From JBHOQX01 sp042408595 (GTDB lineage Bacteria > Chloroflexota > Chloroflexia > Chloroflexales > Roseiflexaceae), in the NCBI GenBank assembly GCA_042408595.1, contig JBHOQX010000130.1:1-64000 (forward strand): a DNA stretch of 64,000 nt, in the 5' to 3' direction. The position numbers were made by a program, and so were the translations under genes. The stretch's first letter is position 1, and every line of letters begins with the position of its first letter. Below the pieces are notes generated by a model. The model was not told the origin of the DNA and searched no databases. It saw only the letters and a program-made list of their open reading frames with translations. Shown one piece after another: positions 35,970-43,847 of this stretch.

Positions 35970-37010
35970 TCACCAACCCAGCCAGCGCACAATCGCGTTC
36001 ATCTCCGCCGGGACGGGCGCCGGCGCGACGAATTGCTCGACCGCCAGGCCCGGATCCTTCAAGCCATGGCCGGTGAGCACGGCGACGTAGCGCGCATCCG
36101 CCGGCGCACGGCCCTCCGCCGCCAGCCGGCGCAGCCCGGCAACCCCCGTCGCCGAGGCCGGCTCGCAGAACACCCCCTCGGCGCTCGCCAAGTCGCGCCA
36201 GGCCGCCAGAATCTCGTCGTCGCTCACACAGTCGATCAGGCCGCCCGACTCGTCGCGGGCGGCGCAGGCAAGCTGCCAGCTTGCCGGGTTGCCGATACGG
36301 ATAGCGGTCGCCAGCGTCTCTGGGTGCTCCACCGGTGCGCCGCGCACGATCGGGGCCGCGCCGGCGGCCTGAAAGCCGAGCATCCGCGGCAGGCGCGCGA
36401 TCCGGCCCGCCTGGTAGTAGCGGCGGAAGCCGAGCCAGTAGGCGCTGATGTTGCCAGCGTTGCCCACCGGCAGGCAGACGGCATCCGGCGGGCCGCCGAG
36501 CGCGTCGCACAGCTCGTAGGCAGCGGTCGCCTGCCCGTCGAGGCGGAAGGGGTTGACCGAATTGACCAGCGTGACCGGATAGCCGGCGGCCAGGTCGCGC
36601 ACGATGTCGAGCGCCCGGTCGAAATTGCCGTCGATCACCAGCAGCCGCGCGCCATACATCAGCGCCTGCGCCAGCTTACCCAGGGCGATCTTGCCGGCCG
36701 GCACGACCACCACCGCCTCGATGCCGGCCCGGGCAGCGTAGGCCGCGGCGCTCGCCGAGGTGTTGCCGGTCGAGGCGCAGATGATCGAGCGCGCGCCGCC
36801 CTCCAGCGCCTTGGCGACAGCCAGGACCATGCCGCGGTCTTTGAACGAGCCGGTCGGGTTCATGCCCTCGCATTTGAGATACAGTTCGCGCACCCCGATT
36901 CGTGCGGCCAGCCGTGGCGCGGCGACCAGGGGTGTGTCCCCCTCGCCGAGCGTCAGGCGCGGGGTGGCATCGGTGATGGGCAGAAAGTCGCGGTAGCGTG
37001 CGAGGAGCAT
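35970..37010 (-). CDS. thrC: Threonine synthase
   Basis: 346 residues, fold-type II PLP enzyme converting O-phosphohomoserine to threonine. PLP lysine K57 in NPTGSFKDRGM, phosphate loop STGNTSASAAAYAARAG, and SVNPFRLDGQATAAYELCDALG match the family. LPVGNAGNISAYWLGF is the Gly-rich cofactor loop. GGGAGG lies 4 bases before ATG 37010. It is the first gene after the attenuator, followed by lysC and asd. Homoserine dehydrogenase and kinase genes are absent here. Confidence 0.95.
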   Translation of the reverse strand: MLLARYRDFLPITDATPRLTLGEGDTPLVAAPRLAARIGVRELYLKCEGMNPTGSFKDRGMVLAVAKALEGGARSIICASTGNTSASAAAYAARAGIEAVVVVPAGKIALGKLAQALMYGARLLVIDGNFDRALDIVRDLAAGYPVTLVNSVNPFRLDGQATAAYELCDALGGPPDAVCLPVGNAGNISAYWLGFRRYYQAGRIARLPRMLGFQAAGAAPIVRGAPVEHPETLATAIRIGNPASWQLACAARDESGGLIDCVSDDEILAAWRDLASAEGVFCEPASATGVAGLRRLAAEGRAPADARYVAVLTGHGLKDPGLAVEQFVAPAPVPAEMNAIVRWLGW

Positions 37011-37047
37011 GCGGCCTCCCGTGAGAAAATAACGCGATCAATAGAAA

Positions 37048-37073
37048 AGCCCCCGCCCTGTTCGGAGGGGGCT
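37048..37073 (-). terminator. thr attenuator terminator
   Basis: On the minus strand AGCCCCC (37073-37067) pairs with GGGGGCT (37054-37048), and TTTTCT follows from 37048. It lies between the leader peptide stop and thrC. Its 5' arm overlaps CCCTCCGA (37069-37062), which can instead pair with TTGGAGGG (37117-37110) in the end of the leader reading frame. Confidence 0.9.
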
Positions 37074-37106
37074 ATCACCGCGCGTGTGCTGGTCGTCCCT
37101 GACCGG

Positions 37107-37196
37107 CTACCCTCCAAGCAGTACAACCCCGGTGGCGGTCGCCATCGAGGTAGGAGTGGTGGTAGTCGTGATCAGGTGATGGTGATATGATGACAT
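37107..37196 (-). CDS. Threonine-rich leader peptide of the thr operon
   Basis: 29 codons from ATG 37196 to TAG 37107. Threonine codons are at residues 10-14, 16, 20 and 22 (8 in 13 residues), right after Ile 9, and of three different kinds (ACG, ACT, ACC); three His codons precede them. AAGG lies 7 bases before the ATG. A ribosome stalled on the Thr codons for lack of charged tRNA-Thr leaves TTGGAGGG free to form the antiterminator. A ribosome that reaches TAG covers it, so the terminator forms. This is the classical attenuation logic, as in thr operon leaders of other bacteria. The peptide itself has no other apparent function. Confidence 0.88.
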   Translation of the reverse strand: MSSYHHHLITTTTTPTSMATATGVVLLGG

Positions 37197-37220
37197 CGTT
37201 TACCTTACCCGGCTGCCGCT

Positions 37221-37249
37221 ACTATACTGTCGGATGGGCGGGCTGTCAA
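37221..37249 (-). promoter_or_regulatory. thr operon promoter
   Basis: TTGACA (37249-37244), 17-base spacer, TATAGT (37226-37221) on the minus strand. Transcription would start near 37214, 18 bases before the leader ATG. TATACT at 37224-37229 on the opposite strand could be the -10 of the divergent thioesterase gene, so the two promoters would overlap. Confidence 0.9.
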
Positions 37250-37270
37250 GTACGCTGTTGGGAGGAATCG

Positions 37271-37744
37271 ATGACCGAAGAGCGTCCGGAGCGGGTCGCG
37301 CCGGAGGTGCGGATGGCCGAGATCGTCTTGCCGAACCAGACCAACAATTTCAACACGATGTTCGGCGGCGAGGTGATGGCGCTGATGGACAAAGCCGCGG
37401 CGATCGCCGCACTGCGTTTTTGCCGCCAGCCGCTCGTCACGGCCAGCAGCGAGCGGATCGACTTTCGCACACCGATCCACGCCGGCGAGATCATCGAGGC
37501 GGTGGCGCGCGTGATCTACGTCGGGCGCACCTCGATGATCGTGCGGGTGCATATCTTCGCCGAGCACCCGCTGGAGGGCGAGCGGCGGATGTGTACCACC
37601 GGCTACTTCAGCATGGTCGCCGTGGCGCACGAGGGGGAGGCCCGGCCCGTGCCGCGGCTGCTCCTGCCGGACGAGGCAGCCCGCGCCGAGTGGGCCGTCG
37701 GCGAGGAGATCCGGCGGGCCATCCGCGCCCGGCAGAAGGGGTGA
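37271..37744 (+). CDS. Acyl-CoA thioesterase (YciA/BFIT-type hotdog)
   Basis: 157 residues. Hydrolyses acyl-CoA to free acid and CoA. Single hotdog domain with NNFNTMFGGEVMALMDKAAAIAA (the N-x-x-G-x-x-F-G-G helix with catalytic Asp/Asn), RIDFRTPIHAGEIIEAVARV and GRTSMIVRV. The C-terminus is short, and chain-length preference is unknown. GGAGGAATCG lies just before ATG 37271, which is better than an upstream ATG at 37187 inside the thr promoter region. Divergent from the thr operon. Confidence 0.9.
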   Translation: MTEERPERVAPEVRMAEIVLPNQTNNFNTMFGGEVMALMDKAAAIAALRFCRQPLVTASSERIDFRTPIHAGEIIEAVARVIYVGRTSMIVRVHIFAEHPLEGERRMCTTGYFSMVAVAHEGEARPVPRLLLPDEAARAEWAVGEEIRRAIRARQKG

Positions 37745-37888
37745 CTCGCCGGCGCAGCAGCCGACCGAAAAGCGCGCTCGCGAGAGCCGGCGGGCCACCC
37801 CTTCGACGCAAGGGCGGAAACAACATTCGGGGCGGGCGCCGCCCGCTCCGCCATGTCGCAGCCAGTTCGCCAGGAGGAACGTGCGCCC

Positions 37889-38242
37889 ATGATCTACCAA
37901 CTCCGCATCTATGAGATTTTCCCGCACAACCGCACGGCGTTTCTCGCCCGCTTCCGCGACCATGCCGCGCGCATCATGCGCTCCTACGGCTTCGACATCC
38001 TCGCGATGTGGGAGGCGCGGACCGGGCGGCGCCTCGAATTCGTGTACCTGCTCGCCTGGCCGGACGAGGAGACGCTCCAGAGGGCGTGGGAGCGGTTTCG
38101 CGCCGACGCCGAGTGGCAGGAGATCAAGCGGGTGACGGCCGCCCAGCACGGCGACCTCGTGGGCGAGATCGAGGACCGCGTCTTCGTTCCGTTGGATGGA
38201 GCAGGTGCGCCGGCGGCGTACCTGGGCGCCGGCACGACGTAG
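37889..38242 (+). CDS. NIPSNAP family protein
   Basis: 117 residues of the dimeric alpha/beta barrel superfamily. MIYQLRIYEIFPHNRTAFLARFRDHAARIMRSYGFD and the later RLEFVYLLAWPDEETLQRAWERFRAD are the hallmark NIPSNAP pieces. Bacterial members have no clear function; some are linked to small-molecule breakdown. AGGAGG is at 37872-37877. It stands 144 bases after the thioesterase gene; that gap is GC-rich with no visible gene. Confidence 0.88.
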   Translation: MIYQLRIYEIFPHNRTAFLARFRDHAARIMRSYGFDILAMWEARTGRRLEFVYLLAWPDEETLQRAWERFRADAEWQEIKRVTAAQHGDLVGEIEDRVFVPLDGAGAPAAYLGAGTT

Positions 38243-38320
38243 GGGCGGCCCGGCCCGCGCCGATGTGCGATGTTCGGTGTACAATCTCGCTCATCATCGC
38301 TTGCTCAACGGAGGCCGATC

Positions 38321-39556
38321 ATGCTGCATGGCTGGCTCGTCGCGCTCCCGCTCGTACTGCTCGTGGCGGCGCACGGCGCCTCCCCGGCGCAGGCCCGCCT
38401 GATACCGGCCAAAGGCGGAACCGGTGGCTACCGCACCGGCTTCGACCGCTGGCGCGCCGCGGAGGGCGGCTTCGCCCATTGGTCGCGCAGCGGCGTGTCG
38501 CTGAACCCGGATGGCTCGCTCAGCCTGGACCCGGCCAGCGCCCAGCCCGGCAGCGACCCGTACCCGCCGGGCGGCTACAACGGGCGCAACTATTACAACG
38601 GCGGCAGCTTCCTGGCCGGCGAGGCGACGAGCCCGGAGACCCCGGCCGACGTCGCCTTCACCGAGGCGATCGCCGCGTGGAACGCCGCGACACCGCCCGG
38701 CACCTGGGTCGAGACGCACATCCGCGCCCGCCTCGGCACGCGCTGGACGACGTGGTACAACCTCGGCATCTGGGCCAGCGATACCTCCACCATCGAGCGC
38801 CACTCCGTTCAGGGTCAGGGCGACAGCGATGGCTATGTCGCAACCGATACGCTGGTCATCACGGCAAAGAAGGCGGCGGCGACCGCATACCAGCTCAAGG
38901 TGCGGCTCTTCAGCGCGGCGGACGCCGTGCCATCGCTGCGGAACGCGAGCGTCGCCTACTCGACAACGCCGCTCAGGCCGAAGAGCCTCGCCGCCGGCAA
39001 CCCGGCGTTGTGGAACCGGACGCTCGACGTGCCAGAGTGCTCGCAGATGGTCTACCCGGATGGCGGGGAGGTGTGGTGTAGCCCGACATCGACCTCGATG
39101 GTGCTGGCCTACTGGCGCCGCGAGGTCGGCTCGTGCGAGCCGCGGGTGCGCGCCGCCGTCGCCGGCGTGTACGACTGGGTGTACGACGGCCACGGCAACT
39201 GGCCGTTCAACACCGCCTACGCCGCGGCACAGGGCTTCGAAGGCTCTGTCGCCCGCTTCACCAGCATGCGCCAGGTGGAGGAATGGGTGGCGGCCGGCGT
39301 GCCGGTGGTCATCAGCTACGCCTGGGGCACAGGCGACCTCGACGGCGCACCGATCCCGCGCAGCGCCGGACACCTCGCGGTGCTGGTCGGCTTCGACGGC
39401 GCCGGCAACCCGGTGGTGAACGACCCGGCGGCCCCGGACGACGCGAGCGTGCGGCGGACATACGACCGCGCGCAGCTCGAGACGCTCTGGCTGGAGCACT
39501 CTGGCGGCACGGTCTACCTGATCTACCCGGCGGACGCCGCGACGCCGGCGCTGTAA
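38321..39556 (+). CDS. Exported C39-like peptidase
   Basis: 411 residues. Signal peptide about 1-25 (hydrophobic LPLVLLVAAHGASPAQA). The middle region (about 30-215) is a beta-rich domain of unknown type. The C-terminal 235-400 is a C39-like papain-fold domain with C253 (VWCSPTSTSM), H351 (SAGHLAVLVGF) and N367/D368 (VVNDPAAP), plus oxyanion Q242. The family cleaves leader peptides or peptide bonds in the cell wall environment; without an ABC transporter fusion this one would act outside. GGAGG is at 38310-38314 and TACAAT (-10) at 38280-38285. The upstream in-frame ATG at 38270 lies before the -10 and is rejected. Confidence 0.85.
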   Translation: MLHGWLVALPLVLLVAAHGASPAQARLIPAKGGTGGYRTGFDRWRAAEGGFAHWSRSGVSLNPDGSLSLDPASAQPGSDPYPPGGYNGRNYYNGGSFLAGEATSPETPADVAFTEAIAAWNAATPPGTWVETHIRARLGTRWTTWYNLGIWASDTSTIERHSVQGQGDSDGYVATDTLVITAKKAAATAYQLKVRLFSAADAVPSLRNASVAYSTTPLRPKSLAAGNPALWNRTLDVPECSQMVYPDGGEVWCSPTSTSMVLAYWRREVGSCEPRVRAAVAGVYDWVYDGHGNWPFNTAYAAAQGFEGSVARFTSMRQVEEWVAAGVPVVISYAWGTGDLDGAPIPRSAGHLAVLVGFDGAGNPVVNDPAAPDDASVRRTYDRAQLETLWLEHSGGTVYLIYPADAATPAL

Positions 39557-39677
39557 CCGCGGCAGCCAGGGCGCGTGGGCCGTCTATCCGGTAATGCCCA
39601 TACGGTATGCTGGTTGGCGCAGGGCGCTGAGCGTGCGCGCTGCACCTCCCTGATCGCCAGCGACCGGAACCATCGCC

Positions 39678-40478
39678 ATGCGCCTCCCATCCCGCGCCGC
39701 CTATCTGGCCCTGATCCTCGCCGCTCTGCTGGCGCTCGCCGCCTGGCAGTGGCCCGACGGCCAGCTCCATGTGAGCTTCCCGGCGCTCCCGGGCGACGCG
39801 GCGCTGATCCAGACGCCCAGCGGCGGCTCCATCCTGATCGACGGCGGGGCCGACCCGGCGGCACTGGCCGCAGCGCTTGGCCGCTTCTTGCCGTTCTGGA
39901 AGCGCTCGCTCGACATGGTGATCCTCACCCGCGCGGACGGCCAGCACCTCCCCGGCCAGGTGGCGGCGCTGGCCCGCTACCGTGTGCCGCTGGCCATCGC
40001 GCCGGCGCGCATGCCGCGCGGTGCGGAGGCAAACGAATGGCGGCGGCTGCTCGGCGTGCATGGGGCCGAGGTCCGGGTGGCCCGGCCCGGCATGCGGCTG
40101 GATGCCGGCGGCGCAGCGCTGCGCGTGCTGGCCGCGGGGGAGTCGGGGGTGGTCCTCCGCCTCGACTATGGCGCGACGAGCGTCGTCTTCGCCCACGGCG
40201 CGGCGGCAGGGCAGGGCGCGGCGTTGGCCACATCCGGCGCGCTGCGCCCGGCATCGCTGGTCACCTTCCCCTGGCAGGACGACCCGCGCACGCCGTTCCT
40301 GGCGGCGCTCCGGCCTGCGGCCATCCTGTTCACCGACGGCCAGGACGCCGACGGCGCCGCCGAGCTGACCTTCGCGGAGCGGGCGGTCGGCGGGGCGGCG
40401 CCCTACCACGAACGGCTGCACGGCACCGTCGAGTGGGTCAGCGACGGGAGGAGCGCGGCGGTACGAAGCGTAAAGTGA
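39678..40478 (+). CDS. Membrane-anchored, degenerate ComEC-type MBL-fold protein
   Basis: 266 residues. N-terminal hydrophobic segment 9-23 anchors it. The rest resembles the metallo-beta-lactamase domain of ComEC/Rec2 (DNA uptake), with FPALPGDAALIQTPSGGSILIDGG (normally DVGQGDA-x-L(I)-x-T-P). The metal motif THPDADHxGG reads LTRADGQHLPG (83-93), so the first His is R85 and the second Asp is Q89. The later HHGS motif reads PWQDDPRT. It therefore cannot bind metals in the usual way and is probably inactive as nuclease. Function unknown; it is not followed by com genes but by pcrA. Confidence 0.7.
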   Translation: MRLPSRAAYLALILAALLALAAWQWPDGQLHVSFPALPGDAALIQTPSGGSILIDGGADPAALAAALGRFLPFWKRSLDMVILTRADGQHLPGQVAALARYRVPLAIAPARMPRGAEANEWRRLLGVHGAEVRVARPGMRLDAGGAALRVLAAGESGVVLRLDYGATSVVFAHGAAAGQGAALATSGALRPASLVTFPWQDDPRTPFLAALRPAAILFTDGQDADGAAELTFAERAVGGAAPYHERLHGTVEWVSDGRSAAVRSVK

Positions 40479-40553
40479 CCAAGTACCATGCAGGCACCCC
40501 GGAGGGGGAAGCGTCGCACGCCACTGTTCATTATGCATTGTACATTTGTGCGC

Positions 40554-40559
40554 TATAAT
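40554..40559 (+). promoter_or_regulatory. -10 element of pcrA
   Basis: TATAAT, 30 bases before the pcrA ATG, in a stretch that is locally AT-rich and contains a TTCATTATGCATTGTACATT word. The -35 is weak. Confidence 0.5.
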
Positions 40560-40588
40560 TCCCGCATGCTTCGAGGGAGGATCGCACG

Positions 40589-42916
40589 ATGTCCGACAAT
40601 CTGCTCGCCGGCCTGAACGGGCCGCAGCAGGAAGCGGTGACGGCGGGGGATGGGCCGGTGCTGGTCCTGGCCGGGCCGGGCAGCGGCAAGACCCGCGTGC
40701 TAACGCACCGCGCCGCCTACCTGATCGGCGCGCGCGGCGTCAACCCATACAACATCCTGGCCGTCACCTTCACCAACAAGGCCGCCCGCGAGATGAAAGA
40801 GCGGCTGCACGCGCTGCTCGGCGAAGGCAGCGCGTCGGCCCTGACCGTCGGCACCTTCCACAGCATCTGCGCGCGCTTCCTGCGGCGCGATATCGTTCAC
40901 CTGGGCCGCGAGCGCGACTTCGCGATCTACGATTCGGACGACCAGCAGCGCCTAATAAAGCGCGTGCTCAAAGACCTGAGCCTGGACGAGAAGAAGCACC
41001 CGCCGCGCGCCATCCACGCCCAGATCTCCAGCGCCAAGAACGAGCTGGTGTCGGTCGAGGCGTACCGCCGCCAGGCACGCACGCACTACGATGAGGTCGT
41101 GGCGCGCTGCTACGCCCGCTACCAGGAGCTGCTGATACAATCGAACGCGCTGGACTTCGACGACCTGCTGGTGGTCACCGTGCGGCTGTTCGAGGAGCAC
41201 CCGGGCGTGCTGGAGCGCTACCAGGAGCGCTACCGCCATCTGCTGGCCGACGAGTATCAGGACACCAACCGCGCCCAGTATGTGCTGCTCAAGCAGCTCG
41301 CGGCGAAGTACCGCAACCTGTTCGTCGTCGGGGACGAGGACCAGAGCATCTACGCCTTCCGCGGGGCGGACATCCGCAACATCCGCTCGTTCGAAGACGA
41401 CTACCCCGAGGCGCGCGTGATTCTGCTCGAGCAGAACTACCGCAGCACCCAGGCGATCCTGGATGTCGCCCAGGCGGTGATCAACCGCAGCAGCGAGCGC
41501 AAGCGCAACAAGAAGCTTTGGACGCAGAACGGCCGCGGCGTGCAGGTCGTTATCCAGGAGGGATGGGACCAGGACGAGGAAGCACAGTTCGCCGCCGATG
41601 AGATCGCGCGGCTCATCGCCAGCGGCGAGTTCGGCCTGGGCGATATCGCGATCATGTACCGCACCAACGCCCAGTCACGCGCGGTGGAAGAGGCGCTGAT
41701 CCGCCGCGGGCTGCGCTACCAGATCGTCGGCGGGACGCGCTTCTACGAGCGCAAGGAGATCAAGGACGTGCTGGCCTACCTGCGGCTGGCGCTCAACCCA
41801 TACGATAACGTCAGCTTCAGCCGGGTGCTGAACTGGCCGGGGCGCGGCATCGGCGAGCGCACCGAGGACGAGCTGTACCGCTGGGCCGCGCAGCTCGGCG
41901 TGCCGCCGTATGTCGCGTTGCAGATGCTGGCCGAGGCGGAACACGGAGCTAGGGAGCCGGGGAGACAGAGAGATGATGGGACGCCGGATGTTGTCCGCTC
42001 TGACGCCCCGCCCCCCGCCGCTCCCTTCGCACCGCGCACCCGCACCGCGCTGCTGGGCTTCCTGCGGCTGCTGGATGAGGTAATCGCGGCGCGCGAAACG
42101 CTCAATCTCGGCGGCCTGATGGACCTGGTCTTCGCGCGCGTCGGCGTGCAGGAGGCACTCGCGCGCGAGTACGACGAGCAGGACGCCGCCGACCGCTGGG
42201 CGAACGTGCTGGAACTGCGCGGCACGGCGCAGAGCTACGCGCACATGCCGCACGAGGCGCAACTGCCGACCTTCCTCGAAGAGGTCGCCCTCGTGGCGGA
42301 TGTCGATGCGCTAAAGGACGATCGCGACGCGATCACCTGCATCACGCTGCACCAGGCGAAGGGGCTGGAGTTCCCGGCCGTCTTTCTCCTCGGCCTGGAG
42401 GACGGCCTGTTGCCGCACGCGCGCTCGCTGGACGACCGGGCGGCGCTGGAGGAGGAGCGGCGGCTGTTCTATGTCGGCGCGACGCGTGCCAAACAGCGGC
42501 TGTACCTGCTCTACGCCGCGCGGCGCGCGACCTACGGCCGCGGCCAGATGTCGCCGCCGTCGCGCTTCCTGGTCGACATCCCGAAGGAGCTGCTGCACAC
42601 CATGCCGCGGCGCGGCACAACGGCGCTCCAGACCAGTATGTTCACCAGCCGCAGCCCGTACGGCGGGATGAGCGGCGCCCGCCGCCCCACCGCCCCGGCC
42701 CCCGCCGGCCGCCCGCCGCAGCGCCGCGCCGACCTGGGCGGGCCGCGCGAGGCGGCGTTCTTCGCCGGGCAGCGCGTGCGCCACCCCACCTTCGGCGAGG
42801 GGATCGTGGTCAGTTCCAAGCTGGTGGACGGCGACGAAGAGGTGACGGTCGCCTTCTCCGGCAAGGGCGTGCGGCGGCTGCTGGCGAGCTTCGCCCGGCT
42901 GGAGCGCGTCTCATAG
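40589..42916 (+). CDS. pcrA: ATP-dependent DNA helicase PcrA/UvrD
   Basis: 775 residues, superfamily 1A helicase for repair and removal of stalled complexes. Q motif LNGPQQEAV (9-17), Walker A AGPGSGKT (28-35), motif II DEYQDTN near 220, motif III VGDEDQSIYAFRGAD. Motif V/VI are TLHQAKGLEFPAVFL and YVGATRAKQRLYLLYA. The C-terminus ends in a PcrA-type Tudor-like domain (GQRVRHPTFGEGIVVSS, about 715-770), which binds RNA polymerase in Bacillus. A stretch near residues 451-485 is Gly/Arg-rich and unlike the family, encoded by purine-rich low-complexity DNA. The 3' end overlaps the convergent AraC-family gene by 6 bases. Confidence 0.95.
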   Translation: MSDNLLAGLNGPQQEAVTAGDGPVLVLAGPGSGKTRVLTHRAAYLIGARGVNPYNILAVTFTNKAAREMKERLHALLGEGSASALTVGTFHSICARFLRRDIVHLGRERDFAIYDSDDQQRLIKRVLKDLSLDEKKHPPRAIHAQISSAKNELVSVEAYRRQARTHYDEVVARCYARYQELLIQSNALDFDDLLVVTVRLFEEHPGVLERYQERYRHLLADEYQDTNRAQYVLLKQLAAKYRNLFVVGDEDQSIYAFRGADIRNIRSFEDDYPEARVILLEQNYRSTQAILDVAQAVINRSSERKRNKKLWTQNGRGVQVVIQEGWDQDEEAQFAADEIARLIASGEFGLGDIAIMYRTNAQSRAVEEALIRRGLRYQIVGGTRFYERKEIKDVLAYLRLALNPYDNVSFSRVLNWPGRGIGERTEDELYRWAAQLGVPPYVALQMLAEAEHGAREPGRQRDDGTPDVVRSDAPPPAAPFAPRTRTALLGFLRLLDEVIAARETLNLGGLMDLVFARVGVQEALAREYDEQDAADRWANVLELRGTAQSYAHMPHEAQLPTFLEEVALVADVDALKDDRDAITCITLHQAKGLEFPAVFLLGLEDGLLPHARSLDDRAALEEERRLFYVGATRAKQRLYLLYAARRATYGRGQMSPPSRFLVDIPKELLHTMPRRGTTALQTSMFTSRSPYGGMSGARRPTAPAPAGRPPQRRADLGGPREAAFFAGQRVRHPTFGEGIVVSSKLVDGDEEVTVAFSGKGVRRLLASFARLERVS

Positions 42917-43750
42917 CCAGTCCTCCTCGCCCGGTGGCTGCCGCGTCGCGCCCCGGCGGTAGGCGTCCGGCGCAACGCCGTACCAGGCCTTGAAGCGCCG
43001 CGAGAAGTGGAACGGCGACTCGAACCCGGCCGCGCGCGCGATCTCCCCAACTGGCCGGTCGGTGAACTCCAGCAGCCGGGCGGCATGCCGCAACCGCAGC
43101 GCCAAGTGCGCACGGGCGATCGACTCGCCGGTCTGCTCGCGGAACAGATGCGCCAACCGCGACGGTGAGAGCGCTACCTCGCGCGCCAGTTCCGCGATGC
43201 TCAGCGGGCGCGCGATCGTCTCGGACAGGCGCCGCAGCACGGCATCCACCCGCGGATCGAGCGGCGTCGCCCCACCCAGCGCACAGCCGCGTGCCACCAG
43301 CAGCACTTCCTCCAGGGCGTTCATCGCCAACTCGCCGCCGAGCGGATCGGCCCGCCGGCTGTCGGCCAGCAGCCGCGCGAAGGCGCGCTCGGCCCGCCCG
43401 CGCTCGGCCTCCGGGAGGCGAACGGCCAGCAGCCCCGGGCTGAGCGCCGGGAGCTGGAGCCAGCCGGCCCAGGCGGCGCGCGGGGTGAAGTGCGCCCAAT
43501 CGAAGACCCATGGCGCGTCCGGCCCGGCGGTGGCGTAGTCGTGCGGGGCGCCCGGTGCGAGCAGCACCAGTTCGCCAGGGCGGCAGACGTGCGCGCCACC
43601 GGGGAAACGGTAGCAGCCGGCCCCCGCACGCGTCAGCGTCGCCAGCCAGTCGGGGCGGCCGTCGGGGCGGCGCACGCGGTAGCCGAGCGCTTCGTCCGCA
43701 GCATCGGCGACATGAATCCCAGGGGCGAGACGAACGGCACTCATCGGCAT
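42911..43750 (-). CDS. AraC-family transcriptional regulator
   Basis: 279 residues. N-terminal cupin-like ligand domain (about 10-160, GELVLLAPGAPHDY). The C-terminal AraC double helix-turn-helix (about 175-275) has LSIAELAREVALSPSRLAHLFREQTGES and VGEIARAAGFESPFHFSRRFKAWYGVAPDAYRR. The divergent neighbour encodes a PhyH-type dioxygenase, the likely target. The 97-base gap between them contains two CAGGCAGA direct repeats (43759-43766, 43815-43822). Its end overlaps pcrA. Confidence 0.9.
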   Translation of the reverse strand: MPMSAVRLAPGIHVADAADEALGYRVRRPDGRPDWLATLTRAGAGCYRFPGGAHVCRPGELVLLAPGAPHDYATAGPDAPWVFDWAHFTPRAAWAGWLQLPALSPGLLAVRLPEAERGRAERAFARLLADSRRADPLGGELAMNALEEVLLVARGCALGGATPLDPRVDAVLRRLSETIARPLSIAELAREVALSPSRLAHLFREQTGESIARAHLALRLRHAARLLEFTDRPVGEIARAAGFESPFHFSRRFKAWYGVAPDAYRRGATRQPPGEEDWL

Positions 43751-43847
43751 AGCAGAATCAGGCAGATCGGCAGGCGGAACAGGTATGGCATCGCGGCGGG
43801 CGGCGCGCTATGCTCAGGCAGAAGCATGTGTTCAAGGAGGCACAATC

